DNA of 64,000 nt. Origin: CAIVAT01 sp037128705. Its GTDB lineage: Bacteria; Bacteroidota; Bacteroidia; Bacteroidales; FEN-979. A program made the translations under genes and the position numbers. The stretch lies in NCBI GenBank assembly GCA_037128705.1, contig JBAXVX010000003.1, forward strand, positions 1 to 64,000, in the 5' to 3' direction. Positions 7,335 through 15,630 of the stretch are shown one piece after another. Numbering within the stretch: the stretch's first letter is position 1; each line of letters opens with the position of its first letter. A model generated the notes under the pieces. The model did no database searches, was not told the origin of the DNA, and was given only the letters and a program-made list of their open reading frames with translations.

Positions 7335-8579
7335 ATGAAAAACACACTGTTTTTTGAAAATATAAATATTTCATTGATCTCCATCCGGAGCCATTTACTG
7401 CGTACCATTCTGACCATTTTAATCATTTCTTTCGGAATCATGGCCCTGGTTGGGATTCTGACTGCCACTGATTCGATCAAGTATTACCTGACCCAGAATT
7501 TTTCGATGATGGGAGCGAATACCCTTACGATCAGAAACAGGTCGATGAATTTACATATGGGGGGCAATGACCAAAAGGAGAAACGATACGAACCGATTAC
7601 CTTCACCCAGGCCAGGGAATTTAAGGACAGGTTTGATTTTCCCGCTTATACATCCATTTTTACCCGTGCCTCCGGTATTGCTACTTTAAAATATGAGGCC
7701 AATAAAACCAATCCGAATGTCAGGGTCATCGGGGCAGATGAGAATTACCTGATCACCTCCGGCGATGAAGTGGAAACCGGAAGGGGTTTTACAGTAAATG
7801 AGGTTGAATATGGATTCAGTTCGGTCATCTTGGGTGCCGGCCTGATCAAGGATTTGTTTAAAAACAAGGAAGATCCAATTGGCAAGATCATATCCATTGG
7901 TCCCGGGAAATTTAAGGTCATCGGGATCCTGAAATCCAAAGGGTCAAGCATGGGTTTCAGTGGCGACATGACCTGTTATATACCGGTTACCAATGTCCGT
8001 GTAAATTTTCCAAGGCCAGACATGTCGTTCAATATCAATGTGATGGCCAAAAGGCCGGAATTGATGGATGCAGCAACGGGCGAAGCCACCGCAATATTAA
8101 GGAGCATCAGAAAAGTCCCGGTAGGAATTGAGGATACGTTTGAGATAACCAAGAGTGACAACATTGCCAAAATGCTGATCGAGAATTTGAAATATGTTTC
8201 ACTTGCTGCAACGCTTATCGGGTTTATCACCTTACTTGGTGCAGCCATTGGGTTGATGAATATCATGCTTGTTTCCGTCACTGAACGCACGCGGGAAATC
8301 GGGATAAGAAAAGCCATTGGTGCAACCAAACGGGTAATCCGAAACCAGTTTCTGGTCGAATCCATTGTGATCGGTCAGATCGGCGGGCTTCTTGGGATCG
8401 TATTGGGCATCCTGGTGGGAAATGTGCTTTCATTGATTATTGGCAGTGCTTTCATTGTTCCATGGGTTTGGATCGCCACCGGTGTGATTCTTTGTTTTTG
8501 CGTTGCCCTCATCAGTGGAATTATTCCGGCCCAGAAAGCTGCCAACCTCGATCCAATCGAATCACTTCGTTACGAATAG
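7335..8579 (+). CDS. FtsX/MacB-type ABC transporter permease
   Basis: A 414-residue inner-membrane protein with the MacB architecture. One N-terminal membrane helix (about residues 20-45, TILTILIISFGIMALVGI) precedes a large periplasmic domain of roughly 230 residues, and three helices follow in the last 140 residues (around LAATLIGFITLLGAAIGLM, IGGLLGIVLGILVG and ATGVILCFCVALISG). RTREIGIRKAIGA is the conserved FtsX-domain motif. No ATP-binding subunit is adjacent, so its partner must be elsewhere. The substrate is unknown; related proteins export peptides, lipoproteins or antibiotics. Confidence 0.85.
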   Translation: MKNTLFFENINISLISIRSHLLRTILTILIISFGIMALVGILTATDSIKYYLTQNFSMMGANTLTIRNRSMNLHMGGNDQKEKRYEPITFTQAREFKDRFDFPAYTSIFTRASGIATLKYEANKTNPNVRVIGADENYLITSGDEVETGRGFTVNEVEYGFSSVILGAGLIKDLFKNKEDPIGKIISIGPGKFKVIGILKSKGSSMGFSGDMTCYIPVTNVRVNFPRPDMSFNINVMAKRPELMDAATGEATAILRSIRKVPVGIEDTFEITKSDNIAKMLIENLKYVSLAATLIGFITLLGAAIGLMNIMLVSVTERTREIGIRKAIGATKRVIRNQFLVESIVIGQIGGLLGIVLGILVGNVLSLIIGSAFIVPWVWIATGVILCFCVALISGIIPAQKAANLDPIESLRYE

Positions 8580-8585
8580 GATGTG

Positions 8586-10031
8586 ATGATGGACATGAGC
8601 AAAGTCATTGCCCTGCTTCGCAAGGAGTTCCCCTATGAACCAACCGAAGGTCAGGACAAATTGCTGGGAGAACTTGCAGTTTTTTTAACCATTTCCTGGA
8701 AGCAGCAAAACGCCCTCTTTATTCTCAGCGGGTATGCCGGAACAGGAAAAACCACCGTTGTTAAGGCACTTGCTGATGTGCTTCCCCAGATTGGAAAGAA
8801 GACGGTTCTTTTGGCTCCGACCGGCCGTGCAGCAAAGGTTCTTGCCAGTTACACAAAAAAGCAGGCCAACACGATCCACAGGAAAATATACCTAGCCCGC
8901 ACCAATAAGGATGGTTTGATCGATCTTAAACCCCAGGTCAATTATCATAAACATACTTTATTCATTGTTGATGAAGCATCGATGATCCAGCATACCATGT
9001 CGACGGAGGGAGCCCTGTTTACAACCCGCAATCTTCTTGACGACTTGTTTCAATTCGTTTACAGCGGCGAAAATTGCCGGATGCTTTTTATCGGCGATAC
9101 AGCCCAATTGCCCCCGGTGGGGCTGGATTACAGTCCGGCGCTCGATCATGCTTTTTTACAACGGGCCTATCACCTTAACATTGATACCTTTGAATTGACA
9201 GAGGTTGTAAGGCAGGCAAAGGCTTCAGGAATATTGGTCAATGCGACGCAAATAAGACAAGGCCTCCAGCAGCAGAAACTTGCTTTCCCGATGTTCACCA
9301 TCGATGGCTTCAAAGATGTCGTCCGTATCAACGGACAGGATCTTGAAGAGGCGTTAAACCATGCCTATGCCGGTGCACAAAAAGAGAACAACGTCGTCAT
9401 ATGCCGGTCAAATAAACGAGCCAACATATACAACCGCGAAATACGACACCGTATTCTTTTCCTGGAGGAGGAGATTTCCAGCGGTGATTTTTTGATGATT
9501 GTCAAGAACAATTATTACTGGCTACCTGAAGAATCGACGGCAGGATTCATTGCAAACGGGGATATTGTGGAATTGATGCGAATTCGAAAGATCGAGGAGA
9601 TGTATGGGTTTCGGTTTGCTGATGTGACAATACGTTTCATCGATTATCCTGAAGAAAAGGATCTTGATGTGAAGATTGTGCTTGATACGCTGATGTCAGA
9701 GTCGGCGGCATTATCCCAATCGGATAACAACAGACTCTTCCAGGCGGTTATGGCCGACTTTATGGATATTGGCTCAAAGCGTGAACGCATGGAAAAGGTG
9801 AAAGCCAGTCCATATTTCAATGCGCTTCAGGTCAAGTTTGCTTACGCATTAACCTGTCATAAAACACAGGGTGGACAATGGGAAAATGTATTTGTTGACC
9901 AGGGTTATATCAATGATAAAATGTTGAACCTGGAGTTCGGACGCTGGCTCTATACCGCAGTGACAAGGGCCACGAAAAAACTGTTCCTGATCAATTTTGA
10001 AGAGCGATTTTTTATAACAAATGACGCGTGA
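8586..10031 (+). CDS. RecD-like ATP-dependent DNA helicase
   Basis: A superfamily 1 helicase of about 481 residues. Motifs in order are Walker A GYAGTGKTT, TGRAAKVLA (Ia), LFIVDEASM (II), FIGDTAQLPPVG (III), and in the C-terminal UvrD-like part THKTQ-type CHKTQGGQWENVFVD and YTAVTRATKKLFL (VI). It is about the size of stand-alone RecD2-like proteins without the RecBC-interacting extension. The frame is open from a GTG three bases earlier; the ATG cluster at 8586 is preferred. Its stop codon abuts an octamer repeat array. It probably acts in recombination or repair. Confidence 0.85.
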   Translation: MMDMSKVIALLRKEFPYEPTEGQDKLLGELAVFLTISWKQQNALFILSGYAGTGKTTVVKALADVLPQIGKKTVLLAPTGRAAKVLASYTKKQANTIHRKIYLARTNKDGLIDLKPQVNYHKHTLFIVDEASMIQHTMSTEGALFTTRNLLDDLFQFVYSGENCRMLFIGDTAQLPPVGLDYSPALDHAFLQRAYHLNIDTFELTEVVRQAKASGILVNATQIRQGLQQQKLAFPMFTIDGFKDVVRINGQDLEEALNHAYAGAQKENNVVICRSNKRANIYNREIRHRILFLEEEISSGDFLMIVKNNYYWLPEESTAGFIANGDIVELMRIRKIEEMYGFRFADVTIRFIDYPEEKDLDVKIVLDTLMSESAALSQSDNNRLFQAVMADFMDIGSKRERMEKVKASPYFNALQVKFAYALTCHKTQGGQWENVFVDQGYINDKMLNLEFGRWLYTAVTRATKKLFLINFEERFFITNDA

Positions 10032-10080
10032 CCCTTTCACCCTGTTACCCTGTCACCTTGTTACCTTGTTACCCTGTCAC
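10025..10080 (+). repeat. Tandem array of an 8-bp unit, CYTGTYAC
   Basis: Six consecutive octamers fit CYTGTYAC (10033-10080), preceded by a degenerate seventh copy (10025-10032) that contains the stop codon of the helicase gene. Units alternate between GTTAC and GTCAC. A second array of the same unit follows tilS (57769-57837), also read in the direction of the gene it follows. Confidence 0.9.
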
Positions 10081-10088
10081 CATTTTAG

Positions 10089-11000
10089 TTACCACCCAAG
10101 CAGCGTAATCCCTACTGTAAACGGGTATAACTCCGGTCCCTGGTTTTTCTGGAACAGCTGGGTTATAGAATAAGTTGAAAACAGGTTGATGTGTGACCAG
10201 CCCACGCGGAAAGCAGCATCCAGTTTAAACGGGTTAAGGTGATAGGCGCCACGATCATTGACCACGTAATGTTCCACATCATAGGTGGCCACTTTATTCC
10301 CATTATCATCAACAAGGAAATAGGTTCCCACCTTATCATTGTAGACCTGTTTGGTGTAGGATCCGATACGGACGCCGGCAATCACTCCAAGGGTAATATG
10401 AAAGCTGCTCAAACGGCGATAGGGGTTGGTCTGGTATTCAAAGAAGAGAGGCAGATTCAGATAGGTAACCACCATTTTATTCACCTTCAGATTAACATAG
10501 TTGCCCTGAGTATCCTGCACTTTGTAAGCAACGATGGCTGCGGAATCTTTGAGCATGACATAATTGTCGGTGAAATAGTAATTGCTGATCTGGAATCCAA
10601 GGCCAGTGGTGAATCCGATGTGATGCTTATATAGGTTAACATTAAGTTCAAACGGGTTGAGATTTACCGTAATAGACCGTGCAGTATTCATATTCATATA
10701 TGGATAGGCAGGATTGAAATTCATGTTAAAATCAGGGGTGACATAGCCGCTAATCCCGATCTCTACGCCAGCCCAATGCCCGTTGTATTTCTTTTTGTTT
10801 TTACAAAACGGGAAATCATTCATGCTGAAATTATCCATTGTGCATGAAAAATCACTCATGCTGGTACTGTCATGCATGCTCCATCCGTGTTTATGAAAGG
10901 GACATTTTTTCTTATCCTGTGCGTTGGAAGTAACTGAAATTGTGATTAATAGAAGTATTATAGCTGTAAGTTTCAGAAAATTTTTCATGGAATTCATTTT
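10089..11000 (-). CDS. Secreted outer-membrane beta-barrel protein with Cys/His/Met-rich head
   Basis: About 303 residues from the ATG giving MNSMKNFLKLTAI; an in-frame ATG 12 bases upstream is also possible. A signal peptide (NFLKLTAIILLLITISVTSNAQ) is followed by about 45 residues rich in Cys, His, Met and Ser (KKKCPFHKHGWSMHDS, then SCTMDNFSM and FPFCKNKKK). The rest is a beta-barrel of the type annotated as outer membrane protein beta-barrel domain: alternating strands, aromatic girdles and a terminal strand PFTVGITLLGW. No enzyme motif is seen. The head could bind metal or form disulfides; this is inference. Confidence 0.7.
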   Translation of the reverse strand, partial: KMNSMKNFLKLTAIILLLITISVTSNAQDKKKCPFHKHGWSMHDSTSMSDFSCTMDNFSMNDFPFCKNKKKYNGHWAGVEIGISGYVTPDFNMNFNPAYPYMNMNTARSITVNLNPFELNVNLYKHHIGFTTGLGFQISNYYFTDNYVMLKDSAAIVAYKVQDTQGNYVNLKVNKMVVTYLNLPLFFEYQTNPYRRLSSFHITLGVIAGVRIGSYTKQVYNDKVGTYFLVDDNGNKVATYDVEHYVVNDRGAYHLNPFKLDAAFRVGWSHINLFSTYSITQLFQKNQGPELYPFTVGITLLGW

Positions 11001-11059
11001 ATGGTTAGACATATGGGTTATATGACGACAATAAGAATGAAATGTTACAGCCTGACGAA

Positions 11060-12850
11060 TTACGAGTCTAACTTGAGGACAGCCAGAAATGCTTTTTGTG
11101 GCACTTCAACATTTCCGATCTGGCGCATCCGTTTCTTCCCTTTTTTCTGTTTTTCGAGCAACTTGCGTTTCCGGGTAATATCTCCGCCGTAACATTTTGC
11201 CGTAACGTCTTTTCTAAGCGCTTTTACGGTTTCCCGGGCAATTACTTTTGCCCCGATGGCAGCCTGAATGGCAACATCGTATTGTTGCCTCGGAATAAAT
11301 TCCTTGAGTTTCTCACAGAAACGCCGGCCAAAATCATAGGCATTGTTTCTTGTAATCAGGGCTGAGAGCGCATCAACAATCTCCCCATTCAGCAGGATAT
11401 CGAGTTTTACCAGGTCGGCAGTTTGCCATCCGGAGGGATGATAATCAAAGGAGGCATAACCTTTTGAAATACTTTTCAGCCGGTCATAAAAATCAAAAAC
11501 GATCTCGCCCAAGGGCAGGTCGACAGTCAGCTCAATCCGGTCGGTTGTCAGGTATACCTGGTTTTTCAAAATGCCGCGTTTGCCAACGCAAAGGGTCATA
11601 ATCGGGCCAATGTATTCCGACTTGGTGATGATGTTGGCCGTGATGGTCGGCTCTTCGATTTTATTGATGTAGTTTGGTTCAGGCAGTCCCGATGGATTGT
11701 AAACATCCTGAACCTCTCCTTTGGTGGTATATACCTTATAGGAAACGTTTGGTACGGTTGTTATCACATCCATATCGAATTCACGGTCAAGCCGCTCCTG
11801 CACAATTTCCATGTGAAGCAACCCCAGGAATCCACAGCGGAAACCAAAACCAAGGGCTGCGGAAGCCTCAGGTTCGAATGAAAGTGCGGCATCATTCAGT
11901 CTCAGTTTTTCAAGCGAATCGCGTAAAACCTCATAATCATCCGCATCGGTCGGGTAAATTCCTGCAAAAACCATCGGTTTGACCCCAATGAATCCTTCAA
12001 TGATATCAGTGCATGGCCTGCCAACATGGGTTATGGTATCACCCACCTGCACCTCCTTGCTGTTTTTTATTCCGGAGATGATATAACCCACATCTCCCGC
12101 GCCAACCGAATTCCTTACCTCCTGCTTCATCCTCAATATTCCAACTTCATCAGCGTGGTAATCCATGCCGGTTGCGACAAATTTAACATGGTCCCCCTTT
12201 TTTATGGTCCCGTTGAAAATTCTGAAGTAGGCTATCACTCCTCTGAAAGGATTGAACAGGGAGTCGAAAATCAATGCCTGCAACGGAGCTTCAGGGTCAC
12301 CTGATGGAGCAGGAATCCGGTTCACAATGGCATCAAGCACCTGGTCAATTCCCACTCCGGTTTTTGCACTTACAGCAAGGATCTCATCATGATCGCAACC
12401 CAGCAAATCCACAATTTGATCCTTAACTTCTTCAATCATGGCCGCATCCATGTCAATTTTATTCAAAACCGGGATGATGGTCAGGTTATGATCGATGGCG
12501 AGGTAAAGATTGGAAATAGTCTGGGCCTGTATTCCCTGGGTTGCATCAACTACCAGGAGAGCCCCTTCACACGCTGCTATTGCGCGGGAAACTTCATATG
12601 AAAAATCAACATGACCCGGGGTATCGATCAGATTCAGAATATAATCCTGGCCATTATAGGGAAAATTCATCTGGATGGCATGGCTTTTAATCGTTATGCC
12701 ACGTTCGCGTTCCAGATCCATATCATCCAGCACCTGCTCTCTTGAATCGCGTTCAGACACGGTATCTGTCCATTGGAGCAAGCGATCAGCAAGTGTCGAT
12801 TTCCCATGGTCGATATGGGCTATAATACAGAAATTACGGAGGTTTTTCAC
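11060..12850 (-). CDS. lepA: Elongation factor 4 (back-translocase GTPase)
   Basis: A ribosomal GTPase that resets stalled or mistranslocated ribosomes, 596 residues, full length. The G domain begins at once: AHIDHGKSTLADRLL (G1), RERGITIKS (G2), DTPGHVDF (G3), NKIDMD (G4), followed by EF-G-like domains and the LepA-specific C-terminal domain (KRMRQIGNVEVPQKAF). The start is a GTG at 12850, supported by the conserved beginning MKNLRNFCIIAHIDHG. A perfect TAnnTTTG box ends 5 bases before this GTG, so the transcript may be leaderless or nearly so. Confidence 0.95.
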   Translation of the reverse strand: MKNLRNFCIIAHIDHGKSTLADRLLQWTDTVSERDSREQVLDDMDLERERGITIKSHAIQMNFPYNGQDYILNLIDTPGHVDFSYEVSRAIAACEGALLVVDATQGIQAQTISNLYLAIDHNLTIIPVLNKIDMDAAMIEEVKDQIVDLLGCDHDEILAVSAKTGVGIDQVLDAIVNRIPAPSGDPEAPLQALIFDSLFNPFRGVIAYFRIFNGTIKKGDHVKFVATGMDYHADEVGILRMKQEVRNSVGAGDVGYIISGIKNSKEVQVGDTITHVGRPCTDIIEGFIGVKPMVFAGIYPTDADDYEVLRDSLEKLRLNDAALSFEPEASAALGFGFRCGFLGLLHMEIVQERLDREFDMDVITTVPNVSYKVYTTKGEVQDVYNPSGLPEPNYINKIEEPTITANIITKSEYIGPIMTLCVGKRGILKNQVYLTTDRIELTVDLPLGEIVFDFYDRLKSISKGYASFDYHPSGWQTADLVKLDILLNGEIVDALSALITRNNAYDFGRRFCEKLKEFIPRQQYDVAIQAAIGAKVIARETVKALRKDVTAKCYGGDITRKRKLLEKQKKGKKRMRQIGNVEVPQKAFLAVLKLDS

Positions 12851-12855
12851 GGGTG

Positions 12856-12863
12856 CAAATATA
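12856..12863 (-). promoter_or_regulatory. -7 box of lepA promoter
   Basis: TATATTTG on the minus strand, directly followed by CACCC and the GTG start of lepA. The box matches TAnnTTTG, but no TTG is present at the normal -33 distance. Confidence 0.5.
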
Positions 12864-12877
12864 CGAATAAAGTTGTA

Positions 12878-15493
12878 TTATCTGAGGATGGTCACCGACC
12901 CATGAAGATTACGTTTGACAGTGCCTGACAGCGTTATTTCAAAAATATCGCAAACATAAAAATAGGTGCCATCACTGCATGGCTGATTGGTTGTTTTATC
13001 TTTTCCATCCCAATTGATTTCAGGGTCGTTTGTTTCAAATACCTCCTTGCCCCACCTGTCAAATATTTTCATATTGACCTCATCGACCGAAAAATTGTAG
13101 ACTGGCCTGAAATAATCATTGAAGGAGTCCCCATTGGGAGTAAACACGTTGGGCAGGCTGTAACGGCATTCAATTCCGTCTGAGATGTCAATGCACAGGA
13201 TATTGCTCATGGCGCTCATGTTACCTGCTGAATCGACCGCCACTACCCCATAGCAACCAATAATGGTTTTGGCTTGTTTATGATAATACACAGTGTCATG
13301 AGGGTTCAAAACGGAATCAAAGAGAACCGGTTCTCCGTTGGTGGGTGTGAAATAGATATAATACCGGGCAATATCATCCGGACAACTGTCGGCGGGCTTG
13401 GTCCAGGACAGCACATTGGTCAAATCCTTGCACAGCGAAATGATGGAGAGAAGGGGAGGGCAGGGTGGAATATTATCAACGGGGATTGCGCATGTTTCCT
13501 GTGAAAAGTTAATGATCGGATTGACAAATCCGGCGGCAGAATATTTTCCGACACTTTTAATTTTATAACAATATTGCAGCCCGTTTACCAATCCGTTATC
13601 CCGGTAATTTGGAACCGAACTCATCCCAACGGAATCGAAAATGATCGCTTCCGGTCCTTTGCGGTAAATAACGAATCTGGAGTTAGACCAGGGAACGGAA
13701 TTGGTCCATGTTAATTTGACCATTCTATCCGTTGGAATAAGGGAGAGATACATTGAGGAGGCAACCTGCGAAGATCCGATTAAAAACCGGTTACCCGGCG
13801 TAACGTTATAAAGGTCAATCCGATAATTGAAGCCGAACTTGTCTGTATTTAACAGGTTATCCGTGAGGATGGTGTCGTTGAGATTATTCAGGGAATCTAT
13901 GAGTACAAACTGTTCCGGGGCATCGGTCCTCGAGCGGGCGACAATATACTTATAAGGTCCGGGGGCCTGAATGGAATCAATCTCTGTCGGTTTTGACCAG
14001 GCAACGTAAATTGAACCACTGGTTTCACTGGTAGTAAGGATGCTGACATTTGTAATTACGGCCACATCCTTTTTTAATGTTGCACAGGCTTCGTTCGATG
14101 CATAGCTCTCTGCATTGTCAGGATAATAGGCCACGACGAGGTAACAATAGTTCAGTCCACGCATCAATCCTGCCCCTTTGTTGTCATCCAGATAAGAGGT
14201 CTTTGAAATGTCGGTGAATTCATCAATTTTGGTATACCCAAGATACCCGGGAACACCTGTTTCACAGTAACCAGGCACAAACCCTGATGAATCTGCCTTC
14301 CGGTAAATTTCGTATCCTATGGCGTTCAAACAGCTGTAATTATCCCAATTAAGTGTGATGGTATTGCCGAGGGGATATGCAAAAAGATTTTGAGGAGCCG
14401 GGCCAACGACAAGGATATTAATGGATTTGATGGAAACCAGGTTCACCGGGGAGGCATCATCCTTGGCCTTGAAAAACATCTGGTAGGGTCTCTTTTTTAC
14501 GTGGTTGCAAACGGTGTTCCATCTGAACAGGGCCTGTGTCTGGCCTTTTCCTGTTGCAGGATTCGGATCGAGCGTGGCTGGGCTTTCGGGAAGGATCAGG
14601 GGACCCCCGGTACCAGTAAGGGTAACATTGTTGCTGTCGGGATCGTAGGCTTTGACCGGGAACCGAAGTACTTTTCCAGCTTCGATGCATGTATCGTAAA
14701 CCGAATCGATAACAGGTGGATGATTATTACAGGCGATAACAATAATCTGCATGTCGCGTAAGACACTGCCGATTTTAATGCCATTCCGCCATTCTTCAAT
14801 CAGGATGGCCAAATTGTATTCCCCCTGTTGTTCAGGACTATCCCAAACCAGGTCGCCGGTTACAGCATTTAATGTTATACTTTTCGAGGCAGCGGGGAGG
14901 GTGTAACCTGGAATGGGTTGCCCCAGGGCGCCGCGACAGGTGACCAGTTTGTATGATAAGCTGTCTCCATCGGCATCATAGGCCCCTGGATTATGATAGA
15001 ATGGCTGGTCAACGCATCCGTTATCGACAGGAGGCATTAAGAGTACCGGAGAATTGTTATATCCTCCGATGAAGGGGTTGATCATCAGCTCGGAAAAAAT
15101 GAACAAAGGCGTGTTAATGGAATTGGGAATGTTAAGGATCCCCCCGTTGCGGTTTGGATCTTCACATGAAATTGTATAGGTTGATGGTCCCGGGAAGGTA
15201 TGCTGACCAAGATATTTGTTATACGTTATTTCATCGGGGAGATAGGTTATTTGGATCCTGGGTATATCCGAGGCAGTTCCGTCGCCCCAGTTAATTGTCA
15301 GGTAATCGCGAAATGCATTGGCCGGGCTTGGTGTGAATGTATAGGAAATGAGTGTCATTTCATAGGTGAGTCCCGAAACATGCCGGTAGGTTATTTCTGC
15401 CGCTCTTTGGTGTGTTGCATAGACCATTAACGGACAACCTACAGGAAGCAGAAGATTCAGCAGGAACAGTCTCATCAACAATCGTCTCATCAT
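12878..15493 (-). CDS. Large secreted protein with gliding-motility-type C-terminal domain (CHU_C)
   Basis: An 871-residue exported protein. An N-terminal signal peptide (RLLMRLFLLNLLLPVGCPLM) is followed by a region found in Bacteroidota surface proteins (HQRAAEITYRHVSGLTYEMT, NWGDGT), fibronectin/PKD-like beta domains in the middle (repeated LTWTNSVPWSN and LSWTKPADSC motifs with intervening YCY segments), and a C-terminal CHU_C domain with LPNVFTPNGDSFNDYF, IFDRWGKEVFE and WDGK. That last domain (TIGR04131 type) is a sorting signal for the type IX secretion system. It is probably surface-attached or released; its ligand is unknown. No T9SS machinery is encoded nearby. Confidence 0.85.
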   Translation of the reverse strand: MMRRLLMRLFLLNLLLPVGCPLMVYATHQRAAEITYRHVSGLTYEMTLISYTFTPSPANAFRDYLTINWGDGTASDIPRIQITYLPDEITYNKYLGQHTFPGPSTYTISCEDPNRNGGILNIPNSINTPLFIFSELMINPFIGGYNNSPVLLMPPVDNGCVDQPFYHNPGAYDADGDSLSYKLVTCRGALGQPIPGYTLPAASKSITLNAVTGDLVWDSPEQQGEYNLAILIEEWRNGIKIGSVLRDMQIIVIACNNHPPVIDSVYDTCIEAGKVLRFPVKAYDPDSNNVTLTGTGGPLILPESPATLDPNPATGKGQTQALFRWNTVCNHVKKRPYQMFFKAKDDASPVNLVSIKSINILVVGPAPQNLFAYPLGNTITLNWDNYSCLNAIGYEIYRKADSSGFVPGYCETGVPGYLGYTKIDEFTDISKTSYLDDNKGAGLMRGLNYCYLVVAYYPDNAESYASNEACATLKKDVAVITNVSILTTSETSGSIYVAWSKPTEIDSIQAPGPYKYIVARSRTDAPEQFVLIDSLNNLNDTILTDNLLNTDKFGFNYRIDLYNVTPGNRFLIGSSQVASSMYLSLIPTDRMVKLTWTNSVPWSNSRFVIYRKGPEAIIFDSVGMSSVPNYRDNGLVNGLQYCYKIKSVGKYSAAGFVNPIINFSQETCAIPVDNIPPCPPLLSIISLCKDLTNVLSWTKPADSCPDDIARYYIYFTPTNGEPVLFDSVLNPHDTVYYHKQAKTIIGCYGVVAVDSAGNMSAMSNILCIDISDGIECRYSLPNVFTPNGDSFNDYFRPVYNFSVDEVNMKIFDRWGKEVFETNDPEINWDGKDKTTNQPCSDGTYFYVCDIFEITLSGTVKRNLHGSVTILR

Positions 15494-15594
15494 ATCGTCG
15501 GGGTGGCTATTGGAACACCCATCAAAAGTAATAATTTTCTCTGCGCAGCCGGAGATATCAGCGCTTTATTTCAATTCATTCTGAATTTTTAAGC

Positions 15595-15602
15595 TAAATT
15601 TG
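15595..15602 (+). promoter_or_regulatory. -7 box of relA/spoT promoter
   Basis: TAAATTTG lies 28 bases before the ATG at 15631 and matches the Bacteroidota TAnnTTTG box. There is no good -33 TTG. Confidence 0.5.
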
Positions 15603-15630
15603 CAACACTATAGGAAAACAGCTGCTACGC

